This document shows, in pieces, positions 1-6,624 of a stretch of 10,209 nucleotides of DNA; within the stretch, counting starts at the first letter, position 1; every line of letters starts with the position of its first letter. Location: positions 1 to 10,209 of the forward strand of contig JAADIN010000125.1 in the NCBI GenBank assembly GCA_013151315.1. The letters run 5' to 3'. The DNA comes from Planctomycetota bacterium (GTDB lineage Bacteria; Planctomycetota; Planctomycetia; Pirellulales; Lacipirellulaceae). Both the position numbers and the translations under genes were made by a program. The notes beneath the pieces were generated by a model. That model searched no databases, was not told the DNA's origin, and was given only the letters and a program-made list of their open reading frames with translations.

Positions 1-436
1 TAACGCTATGTTCTTGCATCGCTTCGAGCATGGCCGACTGGGTTTTGGGCGTCGCACGATTGATTTCGTCAGCCAAGCAAATTTGCGTAAAAATGGGGCC
101 CTTTTGAAACTCAAAGGCTCGCTTTCCCTCAGGCGTTTCGACCACCATGTTGGTGCCCAGGATGTCGGCCGGCATCAGGTCGGGCGTAAATTGAATTCGC
201 GAGAAATCGAGGTCGAGCGTTTGAGCCAAGGTGCGCACGAGCAGCGTCTTGCCGAGTCCCGGCACGCCTTCGAGCAGACAATGTCCGCCGACAAACAGGC
301 AGGTCAACACACCATGAATGATTTCGTCGTGGCCAACGATAACGCGGCCCAACTCTTCGCGAACGGCCTTGTAGCGAACGGCAAATTCTTGGGCCCGCTG
401 TTCGATGGATTCCCCGGTGCTTTCTTTCATGCTCAT
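1..436 (-). CDS. moxR: MoxR-family AAA+ ATPase (N-terminal part, runs off the left edge)
   Basis: The first 145 codons of a MoxR-type AAA+ ATPase are visible on the minus strand; the rest lies beyond base 1. Seen: Walker A GVPGLGKT at residues 57-64, the conserved stretch RIQFTPDLMPADILG at 80-94, and Walker B ICLADEIN at 119-126 followed by RATPKTQSAMLEAMQE, all in the order and spacing typical of MoxR. The start is ATG at 436: a GAGG ribosome site at 446-449 lies 9 bases upstream. A second in-frame ATG at 430 is the alternative. Known of the family: MoxR ATPases act as chaperones that insert metal cofactors or mature partners, usually beside VWA proteins. The VWA gene pair ends 90 bases upstream in the same direction, which supports co-transcription and a functional partnership. 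The gene following moxR, often a DUF58 protein, would lie outside the window. Confidence 0.95.
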   Translation of the reverse strand, partial: MSMKESTGESIEQRAQEFAVRYKAVREELGRVIVGHDEIIHGVLTCLFVGGHCLLEGVPGLGKTLLVRTLAQTLDLDFSRIQFTPDLMPADILGTNMVVETPEGKRAFEFQKGPIFTQICLADEINRATPKTQSAMLEAMQEHSV

Positions 437-526
437 TTGTGTTTTCCTCGGTTGGATAGCAATTAACCTTTTTACTCCGGCGATCTGTCAGATCGCGGCT
501 ATTCTTGTCAGATTGCAGTTGTTTTT
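437..526. repeat. Short palindrome and imperfect direct repeat between VWA and moxR genes
   Basis: This 90-base gap holds a near-perfect palindrome: arms GCGATCTG (480-487) and CAGATCGC (489-496) with one base between. The motif TGTCAGATCGC (486-496) recurs as TGTCAGATTGC at 506-516, 20 bases away. No T-run follows the hairpin on the minus strand, so it does not look like an intrinsic terminator; an operator, RNA-processing site or small intergenic repeat are all possible. The moxR ribosome site GAGG lies at 446-449. Confidence 0.5.
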
Positions 527-2686
527 CTAGTCTCGCTTGCCGTCTTCGCGGTCTTCCCACACTCGCTTTTTCGCTTTCAGTAGTCGTTCAGTATAAGACT
601 CCTCGGTCGGCGATTCCTCTGCCGATTCGACCTCTTGCTGCGGACGTGGTTTGGTGGCGGGCGTGTCGACAACGCTCGGCTGCGACGGGTCGATTGATTC
701 AGCAGTGCCCTCGAAGCGCGCCGTAGTACGTCGACTCTCAATTTGCTCGCGGACCTCTCGCTTGCGGTTTCGCAGCCGGCTCATCGTCTCAGGAACCGGC
801 CCCGCTTGCTCGCGTCGCAACACCGTATCCCGCAACCTGACAAGCATAGGCATCAACCACAAAAAATTCACCTGAACGCGTCGCACAAAAACGTCGGCCA
901 GGAAAAGGCAATTTCCTACCACAATCAGCCAGGGCCAAATCGATTGGTTGGAAATCGCCGGAGCCAAGTCGCGACGAAACGGATTGGCCGACGGCAAATC
1001 TTCGGCTCGGCTCGTATCAAGCCCCGACTCGACAAGCACCCCTGCCGCACCGCCTTTGGCTTTCAATTCGCTGAGCGAACGCAGCAACGCCAAATTCGTT
1101 TCGTTCACACGGTATTCAGCCGAATAACCCACACTCACGCCACTGCGAATCGGCGCTAGGCCTGCGCCGGGATTGGCAACGATCATGTAGCTGCCGGCCA
1201 CATCCGAGGGAAACTCGCCAACATATCGACCGGGAGCCGTCTGCTCAATCCGCAACGGCAGCGAATCCATGCCGGGCGTAACGACCGTTCCGGCGATCGA
1301 AAGATCGTTTAAGAATTGATCGTCCTCGTCGAGCGCAGTAATGATGACCTGAGTTTTACCGTCGCGCACATTCGTCGCAATACTAAAATTGCCCAAGTCG
1401 TCGGTCGGGCGCATCGACCAGCGGACCATTTGGCTAAACAGTTTGTCGTAGTCGTCCCACTGGGTCCATGGATTGGCCCAGCGCTGGCCGGCGTCGGTGG
1501 TGAGAGCGACCGCTTTGCCGGCGCCGTAGGTCCAGGTGGCAAGCACGGTCGAGTTTTTTTCGTCGACCGGCTTGGGCGAACGGAGCAAGACTTCGACCAA
1601 CGGATTTTCTTTGACCGAAGTCAAGACAAACCCGCTGATCGGCGGCACGCCCCCTTCCATGCCCTGCAAAATTTCGTGCTGCGAGACGATCACAGGGCGA
1701 ACGGGCGGCTTGGGTTCGTAAACCAACGGCCGGGCGATCCGGCGGGCCTCGCGCTGGTAGATTCTTGGCAGCGCGTTGGCGCTTTTCACCGCATAGTATT
1801 TTCCGCCGGTGGCCATGGCGATTTTTCGCATCTCGTCACTGCCAAGCTTGCCATGCGAGCCGACCGCGACAGTGCTCACTTTCACGCCTTGTTGTTTCAA
1901 GCGATTGATTGTTGCCCCCGTCGAGGGCGTCGGGTCGCCATCGCTGATGATGATCATATGTTTTACGGCCACGTTTTTGAGGCCGGCAAACCCCTTCGCA
2001 GCCATTTTCAATGCCGGGTCGAAGGCCGGCATGTCGCCAATCGACATCCGGTCAACCCGCGCCATCATCATCTTGCGATTGGGTCCCACGCGCAACAGGC
2101 CCCCCTTCGATTGACCCCAGAGCCACTGGTCCGAACCGTTCCACTGGACCAGCCCGCAGTAGTCGCGGCTGCCAAGGATTTTGATCGATTCGACCGCGAT
2201 GCGTTTCTGCCAATAGTTGCCGCGCGGCATTTCGCCGGCGTGCATCATTAGCACGAGCGCCCCGACCGGTGCGACTTTGGCGTTTTTGATTTCAAAATCG
2301 ACCGGCATCGCTTTTTCGAGTTCCGTATTGGTCCAGCCGCCCGCGCCAAACGTGTCGGGACCGCCGATCATGATCAGCCCGCAACCCATCTCGCGCGTGT
2401 TGCGTTCGAGCATACTGATTTGGTCGTCGCTAAAACTGCTCACATTGTCGGCATCGGTGCCCGTGCTTCGCGAGACGTTGGCCAAGATCACCGAATCGTA
2501 ACGCTGCAGCTCGGCCAACGAAGTGAACAGTCGATCGCTCGGCGTGACCGTCACGGCGATTTCTTCCTGCCGAAGCCGCTCGACGAGATAGTCGGCTTCG
2601 CCCTGCTTGTCCCAATTTTCGATGAGCAGCACATGGCCCTTGCCGCGGACATGCGTAAAAGCCGACGCCCGGTTGTTTTGCGTCAT
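527..2686 (-). CDS. C-terminal part of a VWA / glutamine-amidotransferase-like membrane protein (frameshifted)
   Basis: This 719-residue frame looks like the larger, downstream half of a planctomycete-type VWA protein. Residues 15-125 resemble the putative glutamine amidotransferase fold (PF07090-like), with the signature LIMIGGPDTFGAGGW at 104-118. Residues 140-310 resemble a second VWA domain: strand ALVLMMHAGEM at 143-153 and ISDGDPTP at 247-254. The usual MIDAS DxSxS is degenerate there (HAGEM), so metal binding is doubtful. Beta-rich segments follow at 320-520, then one membrane helix at about 583-605 and a charged tail of about 110 residues that would be cytoplasmic. The apparent ATG at 2686 overlaps the TGA of the upstream frame (ATGA) and lacks a good ribosome site. 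The same frame continues upstream of it as coherent protein sequence, so the start is probably an accident of a frameshift. Function is inferred from the neighbouring MoxR ATPase. Confidence 0.85.
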   Translation of the reverse strand: MTQNNRASAFTHVRGKGHVLLIENWDKQGEADYLVERLRQEEIAVTVTPSDRLFTSLAELQRYDSVILANVSRSTGTDADNVSSFSDDQISMLERNTREMGCGLIMIGGPDTFGAGGWTNTELEKAMPVDFEIKNAKVAPVGALVLMMHAGEMPRGNYWQKRIAVESIKILGSRDYCGLVQWNGSDQWLWGQSKGGLLRVGPNRKMMMARVDRMSIGDMPAFDPALKMAAKGFAGLKNVAVKHMIIISDGDPTPSTGATINRLKQQGVKVSTVAVGSHGKLGSDEMRKIAMATGGKYYAVKSANALPRIYQREARRIARPLVYEPKPPVRPVIVSQHEILQGMEGGVPPISGFVLTSVKENPLVEVLLRSPKPVDEKNSTVLATWTYGAGKAVALTTDAGQRWANPWTQWDDYDKLFSQMVRWSMRPTDDLGNFSIATNVRDGKTQVIITALDEDDQFLNDLSIAGTVVTPGMDSLPLRIEQTAPGRYVGEFPSDVAGSYMIVANPGAGLAPIRSGVSVGYSAEYRVNETNLALLRSLSELKAKGGAAGVLVESGLDTSRAEDLPSANPFRRDLAPAISNQSIWPWLIVVGNCLFLADVFVRRVQVNFLWLMPMLVRLRDTVLRREQAGPVPETMSRLRNRKREVREQIESRRTTARFEGTAESIDPSQPSVVDTPATKPRPQQEVESAEESPTEESYTERLLKAKKRVWEDREDGKRD

Positions 2687-3579
2687 CCCGTCGGACGCAG
2701 GATCGTCAGGCGTAAAATGCGCTTCGTAGGTATAAAAATCGGGCTGCTGATTTCTTCGGAGATCGTAAAAACCCGTTTGCCGGGCGGTACTTCGACCTCT
2801 TGCTCGACGATCGTCTCTTCGCGTTGGCCCGTCTTGCGAACGATGCGAAGTTTCCCAGCCACGCTCAGGCCCGAATCCTTGGGCGAGTCGTTGCGAAGCA
2901 CCACGCGCATCTCGAAGGGCTGACCTTTCCGGGCACCGGCGGGGACATCGATCTTTTCGACCGACACCTCGCTACGAGCCGAAAGCATCACCGGCACCAC
3001 GTCGATGCTGACGCCAGTCGCCGCAGCCGCCCGCGCGTCTCGCTGAGCATCGCCCTGATTTTGATTGCCGTCAGAAATTAAGACGATCCGCTTCGCCGCA
3101 TCGAAAGGAAACATCGCCTTAGCACGCTGAATAGCAAGCGCGAGATCGGTGTACTCAGGATCGAGCATCGTTTCGATCTGCCGGCTCAACGGGATGTTGA
3201 CATTCACGAGCGGAATCTCGACCGCAGCGTCGCGACCAAAGACAATCACCGCATAACGATCGTTTAGCGCTTCGTCGTGATGCTGGTCGATCGAAGCGTT
3301 GACGTAGTCAACCATGGCCCGGCGCTGATCGACCGGAATGCTGAGCGACTGGTCGAGCAAATAGATGACCGTCAATTGATCGCTACGCCGCCGAAACTGC
3401 ATGTCTGCCAAGGCAAGCACAATGATTAGTAGCACCAACGATCGGAGCGACAGCGCGGTCAGTCTTCGCCACTGCCCCAGCCCCGACAAGCTGCGATAGC
3501 CGATCCACCACATCAGCGGCAAAAGCACGAGCAGCCCCAAGTAGGCCGGGCTATCGAAAGTGAAATCGTGTTGGAACAT
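2683..3579 (-). CDS. N-terminal part of the VWA-domain membrane protein (frameshifted, ends early)
   Basis: This 298-residue frame begins with two membrane helices (about residues 10-27 and 43-60) and a BatA-like lead-in. A canonical VWA domain follows: MIDAS DQSLS at 76-80, the MIDAS threonine in EYTD at about 144, and ISDGNQN at 168-174. Residues 200-275 look like a beta-sandwich adhesion or CARDB-like segment. The last roughly 18 residues, after EEISSP, turn basic and implausible; in the neighbouring frame the same bases give PDFYTYEAHFTPDD, which joins directly to the next frame. I therefore read this as the N-terminal third of one protein cut by a one-base change. No ribosome site is visible before ATG 3579, which is common in this kind of genome. 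Family knowledge: such proteins sit in the membrane and partner MoxR ATPases. A functional two-protein arrangement with translational coupling cannot be excluded. Confidence 0.85.
   Translation of the reverse strand: MFQHDFTFDSPAYLGLLVLLPLMWWIGYRSLSGLGQWRRLTALSLRSLVLLIIVLALADMQFRRRSDQLTVIYLLDQSLSIPVDQRRAMVDYVNASIDQHHDEALNDRYAVIVFGRDAAVEIPLVNVNIPLSRQIETMLDPEYTDLALAIQRAKAMFPFDAAKRIVLISDGNQNQGDAQRDARAAAATGVSIDVVPVMLSARSEVSVEKIDVPAGARKGQPFEMRVVLRNDSPKDSGLSVAGKLRIVRKTGQREETIVEQEVEVPPGKRVFTISEEISSPIFIPTKRILRLTILRPTG
2731..2755 (-). pseudogene. Frameshift site in the VWA gene
   Basis: The upstream frame reads EEISSPIFIPTKR and stops at 2683. Shifting by one base at about 2739-2752 gives EEIS(S/Q)PDFYTYEA and then runs without a stop into the 719-residue frame. 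One extra C in the minus-strand CCC (2741-2743), or one extra base in AGCAG just upstream, would restore a single frame of about 1,017 codons. A run of five T on the minus strand (2734-2738) followed by the ATA codon could in principle allow -1 slippage, but no canonical X XXY YYZ heptamer is present. The cause may be a real mutation, an assembly error, or recoding. Confidence 0.75.
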
Positions 3580-3612
3580 GGAGGGCTGATGACGCTTGGG
3601 AATTTTTGGGTT

Positions 3613-3694
3613 GTGTCCGTCGTGGCCGACGGCGCTAACAAACCCGGTATTGGTGATTATTGTACTCGTTAGCGCCGTCGGCCACGACGGACAC
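3613..3694. repeat. Perfect 27-bp inverted repeat with 28-base loop
   Basis: Arms at 3613-3639 and 3668-3694 are exact reverse complements; the loop at 3640-3667 is AT-richer. It lies between the stop of the NHL gene (3713) and the start of the VWA gene (3579), both on the minus strand, so as RNA it would form a very stable hairpin and could end or process transcripts. No T-run follows it on either strand, so it is not a textbook intrinsic terminator. Its right arm shares the core TAGCGCCGT-CGGC with the palindrome at 7391-7544, which suggests one repeat family. Confidence 0.9.
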
Positions 3695-3712
3695 CCCGCG
3701 TGTTCTTCTTAC

Positions 3713-4651
3713 CTAAAACGAAACCCTCTGCACACGGTGGTTGTTCGAGTCGAGTACATGGAGCCGTCCCCTGCTGTCCAACGCGATTGCCCAAGGATTG
3801 TGCAACTGACCTGGGCCCTTTCCATGGGCTCCCCAACTACCGACCGGCTGACCTTCAAGCGTAAATTTTTGCACCCGATGGTTGCCATATTCGCACACAT
3901 AAACGTGGTCCTCTCCGTCTAGGGCCAAGTCGTAAGGATAGTACAGTTTGCCAAGATCGCTTCCTTCTTCTCCCCATACGAGGAGCAGTTTTCCTGAGGT
4001 GTCAAAAACCTGAATGCGATGATTGCAAGCGTCGGCGACCCAGATGCGATCTTGCGAGTCGATGACGAGGTTCTGGGGTCGACGAAATTGGCCCGGCTCA
4101 GAACCATGAGAACCCCATTGGAGAATAAAATCCCCTTCGGGCGAAAACTTTTGTATCCGGTCGAAATCGCCGTATTCTGCAATGTAGATATTGCCGCGGG
4201 AGTCTTCGACCGCGTCGGTCACAAAACCAAACTCGCCCGGGCCATGCCCTAGGGTGCCCCCAATGGTGGCGACTTCGAGAGGCTCTCCCTCGGGCGTATA
4301 AACCAGCATTCGATAATAGTGCGTGTCCGCGACAAGCAGTCTCCCCGCTCGGTCGATCGTCAGCCCCGAGGGCCTCCCGTTTTTGCTGACCGGCGTCTTC
4401 CAGCCTCGCAGGTAGTTTCCGTCGGCATCGAAAACCTGAATTCGGGCGGTCATGTCGACTAGGTAAATCGAGTCGATGGCAATGGCGCGAGGTTTTTGCA
4501 AACGCCCTGCTGTGATGCCGCTTTGCCCCCAGATTAGGTCGGCAGTCCCTTCGGCTTGAGGCCGGTCGATACAACCGGTAGCTAGGATCATTCCCATCGC
4601 GAGGTAGGCCGCTATTGGTCGGTTCAGACTCTTGAGGCAGTTCGTCGGCAT
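3713..4651 (-). CDS. NHL-repeat beta-propeller lipoprotein
   Basis: The chosen product is 312 residues. It opens with a lipoprotein-type signal: hydrophobic AAYLAMGMILATGC with the acylated Cys at residue 26. About six NHL blades follow, each with a pattern such as GQFRRPQNLVIDSQDRIWV-ADACNHRIQVFD; the clearest blades contain ADTHYYRMLVY, AEYGDFDRIQKF, ADACNHRIQVF, CEYGNHRVQKF and DSNNHRVQRV. That is enough for a closed propeller anchored outside the cytoplasm; the ligand is unknown. The frame stays open to 4831, but a start there would overlap the divergent YrdC gene and put about 60 unlikely residues before the signal peptide, so ATG 4651 is preferred even though its ribosome site is weak. 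NHL propellers bind proteins, sugars or RNA and some are enzymes; nothing here decides which. A promoter is visible at 4734-4762. Confidence 0.85.
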   Translation of the reverse strand: MPTNCLKSLNRPIAAYLAMGMILATGCIDRPQAEGTADLIWGQSGITAGRLQKPRAIAIDSIYLVDMTARIQVFDADGNYLRGWKTPVSKNGRPSGLTIDRAGRLLVADTHYYRMLVYTPEGEPLEVATIGGTLGHGPGEFGFVTDAVEDSRGNIYIAEYGDFDRIQKFSPEGDFILQWGSHGSEPGQFRRPQNLVIDSQDRIWVADACNHRIQVFDTSGKLLLVWGEEGSDLGKLYYPYDLALDGEDHVYVCEYGNHRVQKFTLEGQPVGSWGAHGKGPGQLHNPWAIALDSRGRLHVLDSNNHRVQRVSF

Positions 4652-4711
4652 GGCCAAGTAGATAAGCTTGAAATCGAGGGGAATTCGGCGGCTGAGGCTG
4701 TGCGTGGCTGC

Positions 4712-4741
4712 TTGACCTGATTGGCCACAAACCGTTATACT
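4712..4741 (+). promoter_or_regulatory. Sigma70-like promoter for the YrdC-phosphatase gene
   Basis: On the plus strand, -35 TTGACC (4712-4717) and -10 TATACT (4736-4741) are 18 bases apart, giving an expected start near 4748 and a leader of about 55 bases. A stand-alone TTGACA at 4756-4761 has no matching -10 at a normal distance. The -10 shares the same TATA as the minus-strand promoter. Confidence 0.4.
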
Positions 4742-4762
4742 GCATGCTTCATTTTTTGACAA
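4734..4762 (-). promoter_or_regulatory. Sigma70-like promoter for the NHL lipoprotein
   Basis: Read on the minus strand, -35 TTGTCA (4757-4762) and -10 TATAAC (4734-4739) are separated by 17 bases. Transcription would begin near 4727, about 75 bases before ATG 4651. The -10 overlaps that of the opposing promoter, so the two probably compete for polymerase. This is a consensus match by eye, not a mapped start. Confidence 0.45.
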
Positions 4763-4802
4763 AACCGCTAAAGAAAAGGTGTGCAGCGGTGAGCTGTTGC
4801 CT

Positions 4803-5924
4803 ATGCCACCAATCGTTATCGACCTACGCAAAACCGAGGACCATCGGGACGTCGTCCATCGGGCCGTGCAAACCCTGGCCGAAGGCGGGCTCGTCGTTTT
4901 CCCGACCGAAACCGTTTATGGAATTGGTGCCAGCGCGCGGAGCGCGGACGGGGTTGAAAAGCTATTTGAAATCAAAGGACGGTCGCACGAGGCTCCGTTC
5001 GCATTGGCCATTAAAAGTGCTGAAGAAGCACTCGACTATGTGCCGCAACTTGGCCAGATGGCGGAAAGACTGGCCCGCCGATGCTGGCCCGGACCAGTTA
5101 CGTTAGTCGTTGATTGTGGTGAAGGCCATGGCTTAGTCAATCAGTTGCCGGAGAGTGTCCGTCGGGCCATCGCACCGGGTGGAACGATCGGCCTGCGAGT
5201 GCCGGCCCAGCCGGTCGTGTTGGATGTTTTGCGTATGCTCGCCGGCCCGATTGCCTTGACCAGTGCGAACCGCTCCGGAGAACCGGCGGCCGTCACGGCC
5301 GAGCAGGCAGCAGAAAATTTGGGAGATCAAGTCGACCTCATACTCGACGATGGCCGTAGCCGATATGGCCAGGCCTCGACCGTCGTCCGAGCCACGGGGC
5401 ACGATTATTCTTGCATTCGGGAAGGTGTGGTAGGACGGTCGGCACTCGACCGTCTTTCGAGCATGATGGTACTTTTAGTCTGCACTGGAAATACTTGCCG
5501 CAGCCCCATGGCTGAGGTGATTATGCGGCAATTGATTGCCGAAAAATTGGGACATCCCGAATCCGAGCTGGACCAACATGGCATGATCGTCCTCTCGGCA
5601 GGCATCGCCGCGGTGCAAGGGTGTGGCCCCAGTCATGAAGCCGTCGTGGTGATGAAAGAAAAGGGGTTGGATCTTAGAAAACATGAATCGCAACCGTTGA
5701 CCGAAAAACTAGTCCGTCACGCCGATGTGATTCTCACAATGACCGAAGGGCATCGACACGCGATTCTCCGGCGCTGGCCTGAAAGCTCAACGCGAATTCA
5801 CACATTACGTGCCGATGGAAAAGATATCCAAGATCCCATTGGGGGATCGGCGAATGTTTATCGAGAGTGTGCCGAAGAGGTTCAAACGGCCTTGCAGCAA
5901 CGTGTCGACGAACTTGAGTTTTAG
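4803..5924 (+). CDS. Fusion of L-threonylcarbamoyladenylate synthase (Sua5/YrdC) and low-molecular-weight phosphatase
   Basis: The protein has 373 residues in two domains. Residues 1-211 are a Sua5/YrdC domain: FPTETVYGIG at 33-42, the K-G-R motif (58-60) of the active cleft, TSANRSG at 153-159, ASTVV at 191-195 and the usual closing IREGVV. This enzyme makes threonylcarbamoyl-AMP from threonine, bicarbonate and ATP for the tRNA t6A37 modification. After a linker of about 10 residues, 221-373 is a LMW phosphatase: P-loop CTGNTCRS with nucleophile C227 and R233, and the general acid in DPIGG (D344). Such phosphatases act on phosphotyrosine or, as in YwlE, phosphoarginine. ATG 4803 is preferred over GTG 4779 because GGTGAG (4788-4793) lies 9 bases upstream. 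ATG codons at 5463 and 5466 could allow separate phosphatase synthesis, but no clear ribosome site precedes them. rpiB follows in the same direction. All catalytic residues appear intact in both halves. Confidence 0.93.
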   Translation: MPPIVIDLRKTEDHRDVVHRAVQTLAEGGLVVFPTETVYGIGASARSADGVEKLFEIKGRSHEAPFALAIKSAEEALDYVPQLGQMAERLARRCWPGPVTLVVDCGEGHGLVNQLPESVRRAIAPGGTIGLRVPAQPVVLDVLRMLAGPIALTSANRSGEPAAVTAEQAAENLGDQVDLILDDGRSRYGQASTVVRATGHDYSCIREGVVGRSALDRLSSMMVLLVCTGNTCRSPMAEVIMRQLIAEKLGHPESELDQHGMIVLSAGIAAVQGCGPSHEAVVVMKEKGLDLRKHESQPLTEKLVRHADVILTMTEGHRHAILRRWPESSTRIHTLRADGKDIQDPIGGSANVYRECAEEVQTALQQRVDELEF

Positions 5925-5930
5925 TCGAAG

Positions 5931-6023
5931 AATCATAATCTTAATCCCTTGGTGTCGACGCTTCCTCAAAGTCGAATGCCCTGGGAAGAAGGATTATGAT
6001 TACGAGTATGATTAAGATTATGA
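5931..6023. repeat. GATTAN hexamer array with matching inverted copy
   Basis: Five consecutive hexamers of the form GATTAN (one is GAGTAT) run from 5992 to 6021, and the reverse complement of about three units lies at 5931-5946. The perfect inverted pair is 5933-5946 with 6010-6023 (14 bp); the left arm can instead pair over 10 bp with 5992-6001. The array fills the 123-base gap between the fusion gene and rpiB and ends 24 bases before the rpiB ATG, so in the mRNA two alternative hairpins are possible just ahead of the ribosome site. Confidence 0.8.
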
Positions 6024-6047
6024 AACAGGTAAGAAAGGACAGAGATT

Positions 6048-6509
6048 ATGCGTATCGCGATCGCTAGCGACCACCGGGGCTATCACCTGAAAGAAAAACT
6101 CGCTTCACTACTACAATCCAAGGGGCATGAAGTGCTTGACGAAGGCACCTCGGTCACCGATTCGGTCGATTACCCCGACTTTGCCGCGCTGGTTGCAAGA
6201 AAAATAAGCAGCAAGGAGGCTGAGCGAGGCATCTTGATCTGCGGTACAGGCATCGGCATGGCCGTGACCGCGAACAAGTTTCCTGGGGTCCGTGCGGCTC
6301 CATGTACCGACGAGGTCACAGCAGAAATCAGCCGACGCCACAACGATTTGAATGTTCTCTGCTTGTCAGCAGACATGCTCAGCCCGCGCAGTGTCGAGCG
6401 GATGGTCGATCTATGGCTAAAGACCGAATTCGAGGGCGGTCGTCATTCACGCCGCGTCGAAAAAATCCATGAAATCGAAGAGCGAATCCATAGCGGGAAC
6501 GATTCGTAA
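6048..6509 (+). CDS. rpiB: Ribose-5-phosphate isomerase B
   Basis: This 153-residue protein matches the RpiB/LacAB family over its full length (about 150 residues is usual). It starts MRIAIASDHRGYHLK with the D8-H9 pair, has DYPDFA at 41-46, the catalytic cysteine loop CGTGIGMAVTANK with C65, and SRRHNDLNVLCLS with H98. The reaction is interconversion of ribose-5-phosphate and ribulose-5-phosphate in the non-oxidative pentose phosphate pathway, in the cytoplasm. The start is firm: AAGGA at 6035-6039 lies 8 bases before the ATG. It follows the YrdC-phosphatase fusion in the same direction with a 123-base repeat-containing gap, so co-transcription is likely but the repeats may tune it. A sugar-phosphate isomerase specialised for another substrate (for example allose-6-phosphate) cannot be ruled out from sequence alone. 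Confidence 0.95.
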   Translation: MRIAIASDHRGYHLKEKLASLLQSKGHEVLDEGTSVTDSVDYPDFAALVARKISSKEAERGILICGTGIGMAVTANKFPGVRAAPCTDEVTAEISRRHNDLNVLCLSADMLSPRSVERMVDLWLKTEFEGGRHSRRVEKIHEIEERIHSGNDS

Positions 6510-6515
6510 CGTTTC

Positions 6516-6545
6516 CTAGTGCTTTGACAACTCTTAAAATTTGGC
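6516..6545 (+). repeat. Solo, decayed end of the MITE-like element
   Basis: The sequence begins CTAGTGCTTTG (6516-6526), identical to the first 11 bases of the element at 7391-7544, and stays similar (TTAAAATTTGG-type) for about 30 bases before similarity fades. It lies 7 bases after the rpiB stop in the convergent gap to the decarboxylase-like gene. No partner arm is seen nearby. The rest of the gap, to 6624, shows only a weak stem and no clear terminator. Confidence 0.6.
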
Positions 6546-6624
6546 TCCTGCTAAATCTTGGGAAGAGATAGTTGTTGATCCGTAGGAGGCAACGACAGAA
6601 TGGATTGACTTCTCGAGGTAGGTA

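Noticed and set aside
480..496. Palindrome as an intrinsic terminator between VWA and moxR
   Set aside because: The stem is present but no T-run follows on the minus strand; on the plus strand no gene ends there.
1316..2251. Long plus-strand open frame of 311 codons opposite the VWA gene
   Set aside because: It lies wholly antisense to a frame with recognisable domains, and its protein has no coherent domain or signal; it is a shadow of the high-GC third positions of the real gene.
3659..3664. TACAAT in the hairpin loop as a -10 box for the VWA gene
   Set aside because: No -35-like hexamer lies 16-18 bases upstream; that position is inside the GC-rich arm.
3613..3694. Classical rho-independent terminator
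   Set aside because: The stem is very strong, but neither side is followed by a run of T; kept as a repeat whose transcriptional effect is unproven.
4652..4831. Longer N-terminus for the NHL protein starting at 4831
   Set aside because: It would cross the divergent promoters and the start of the YrdC gene and put about 60 residues before a clear lipoprotein signal.
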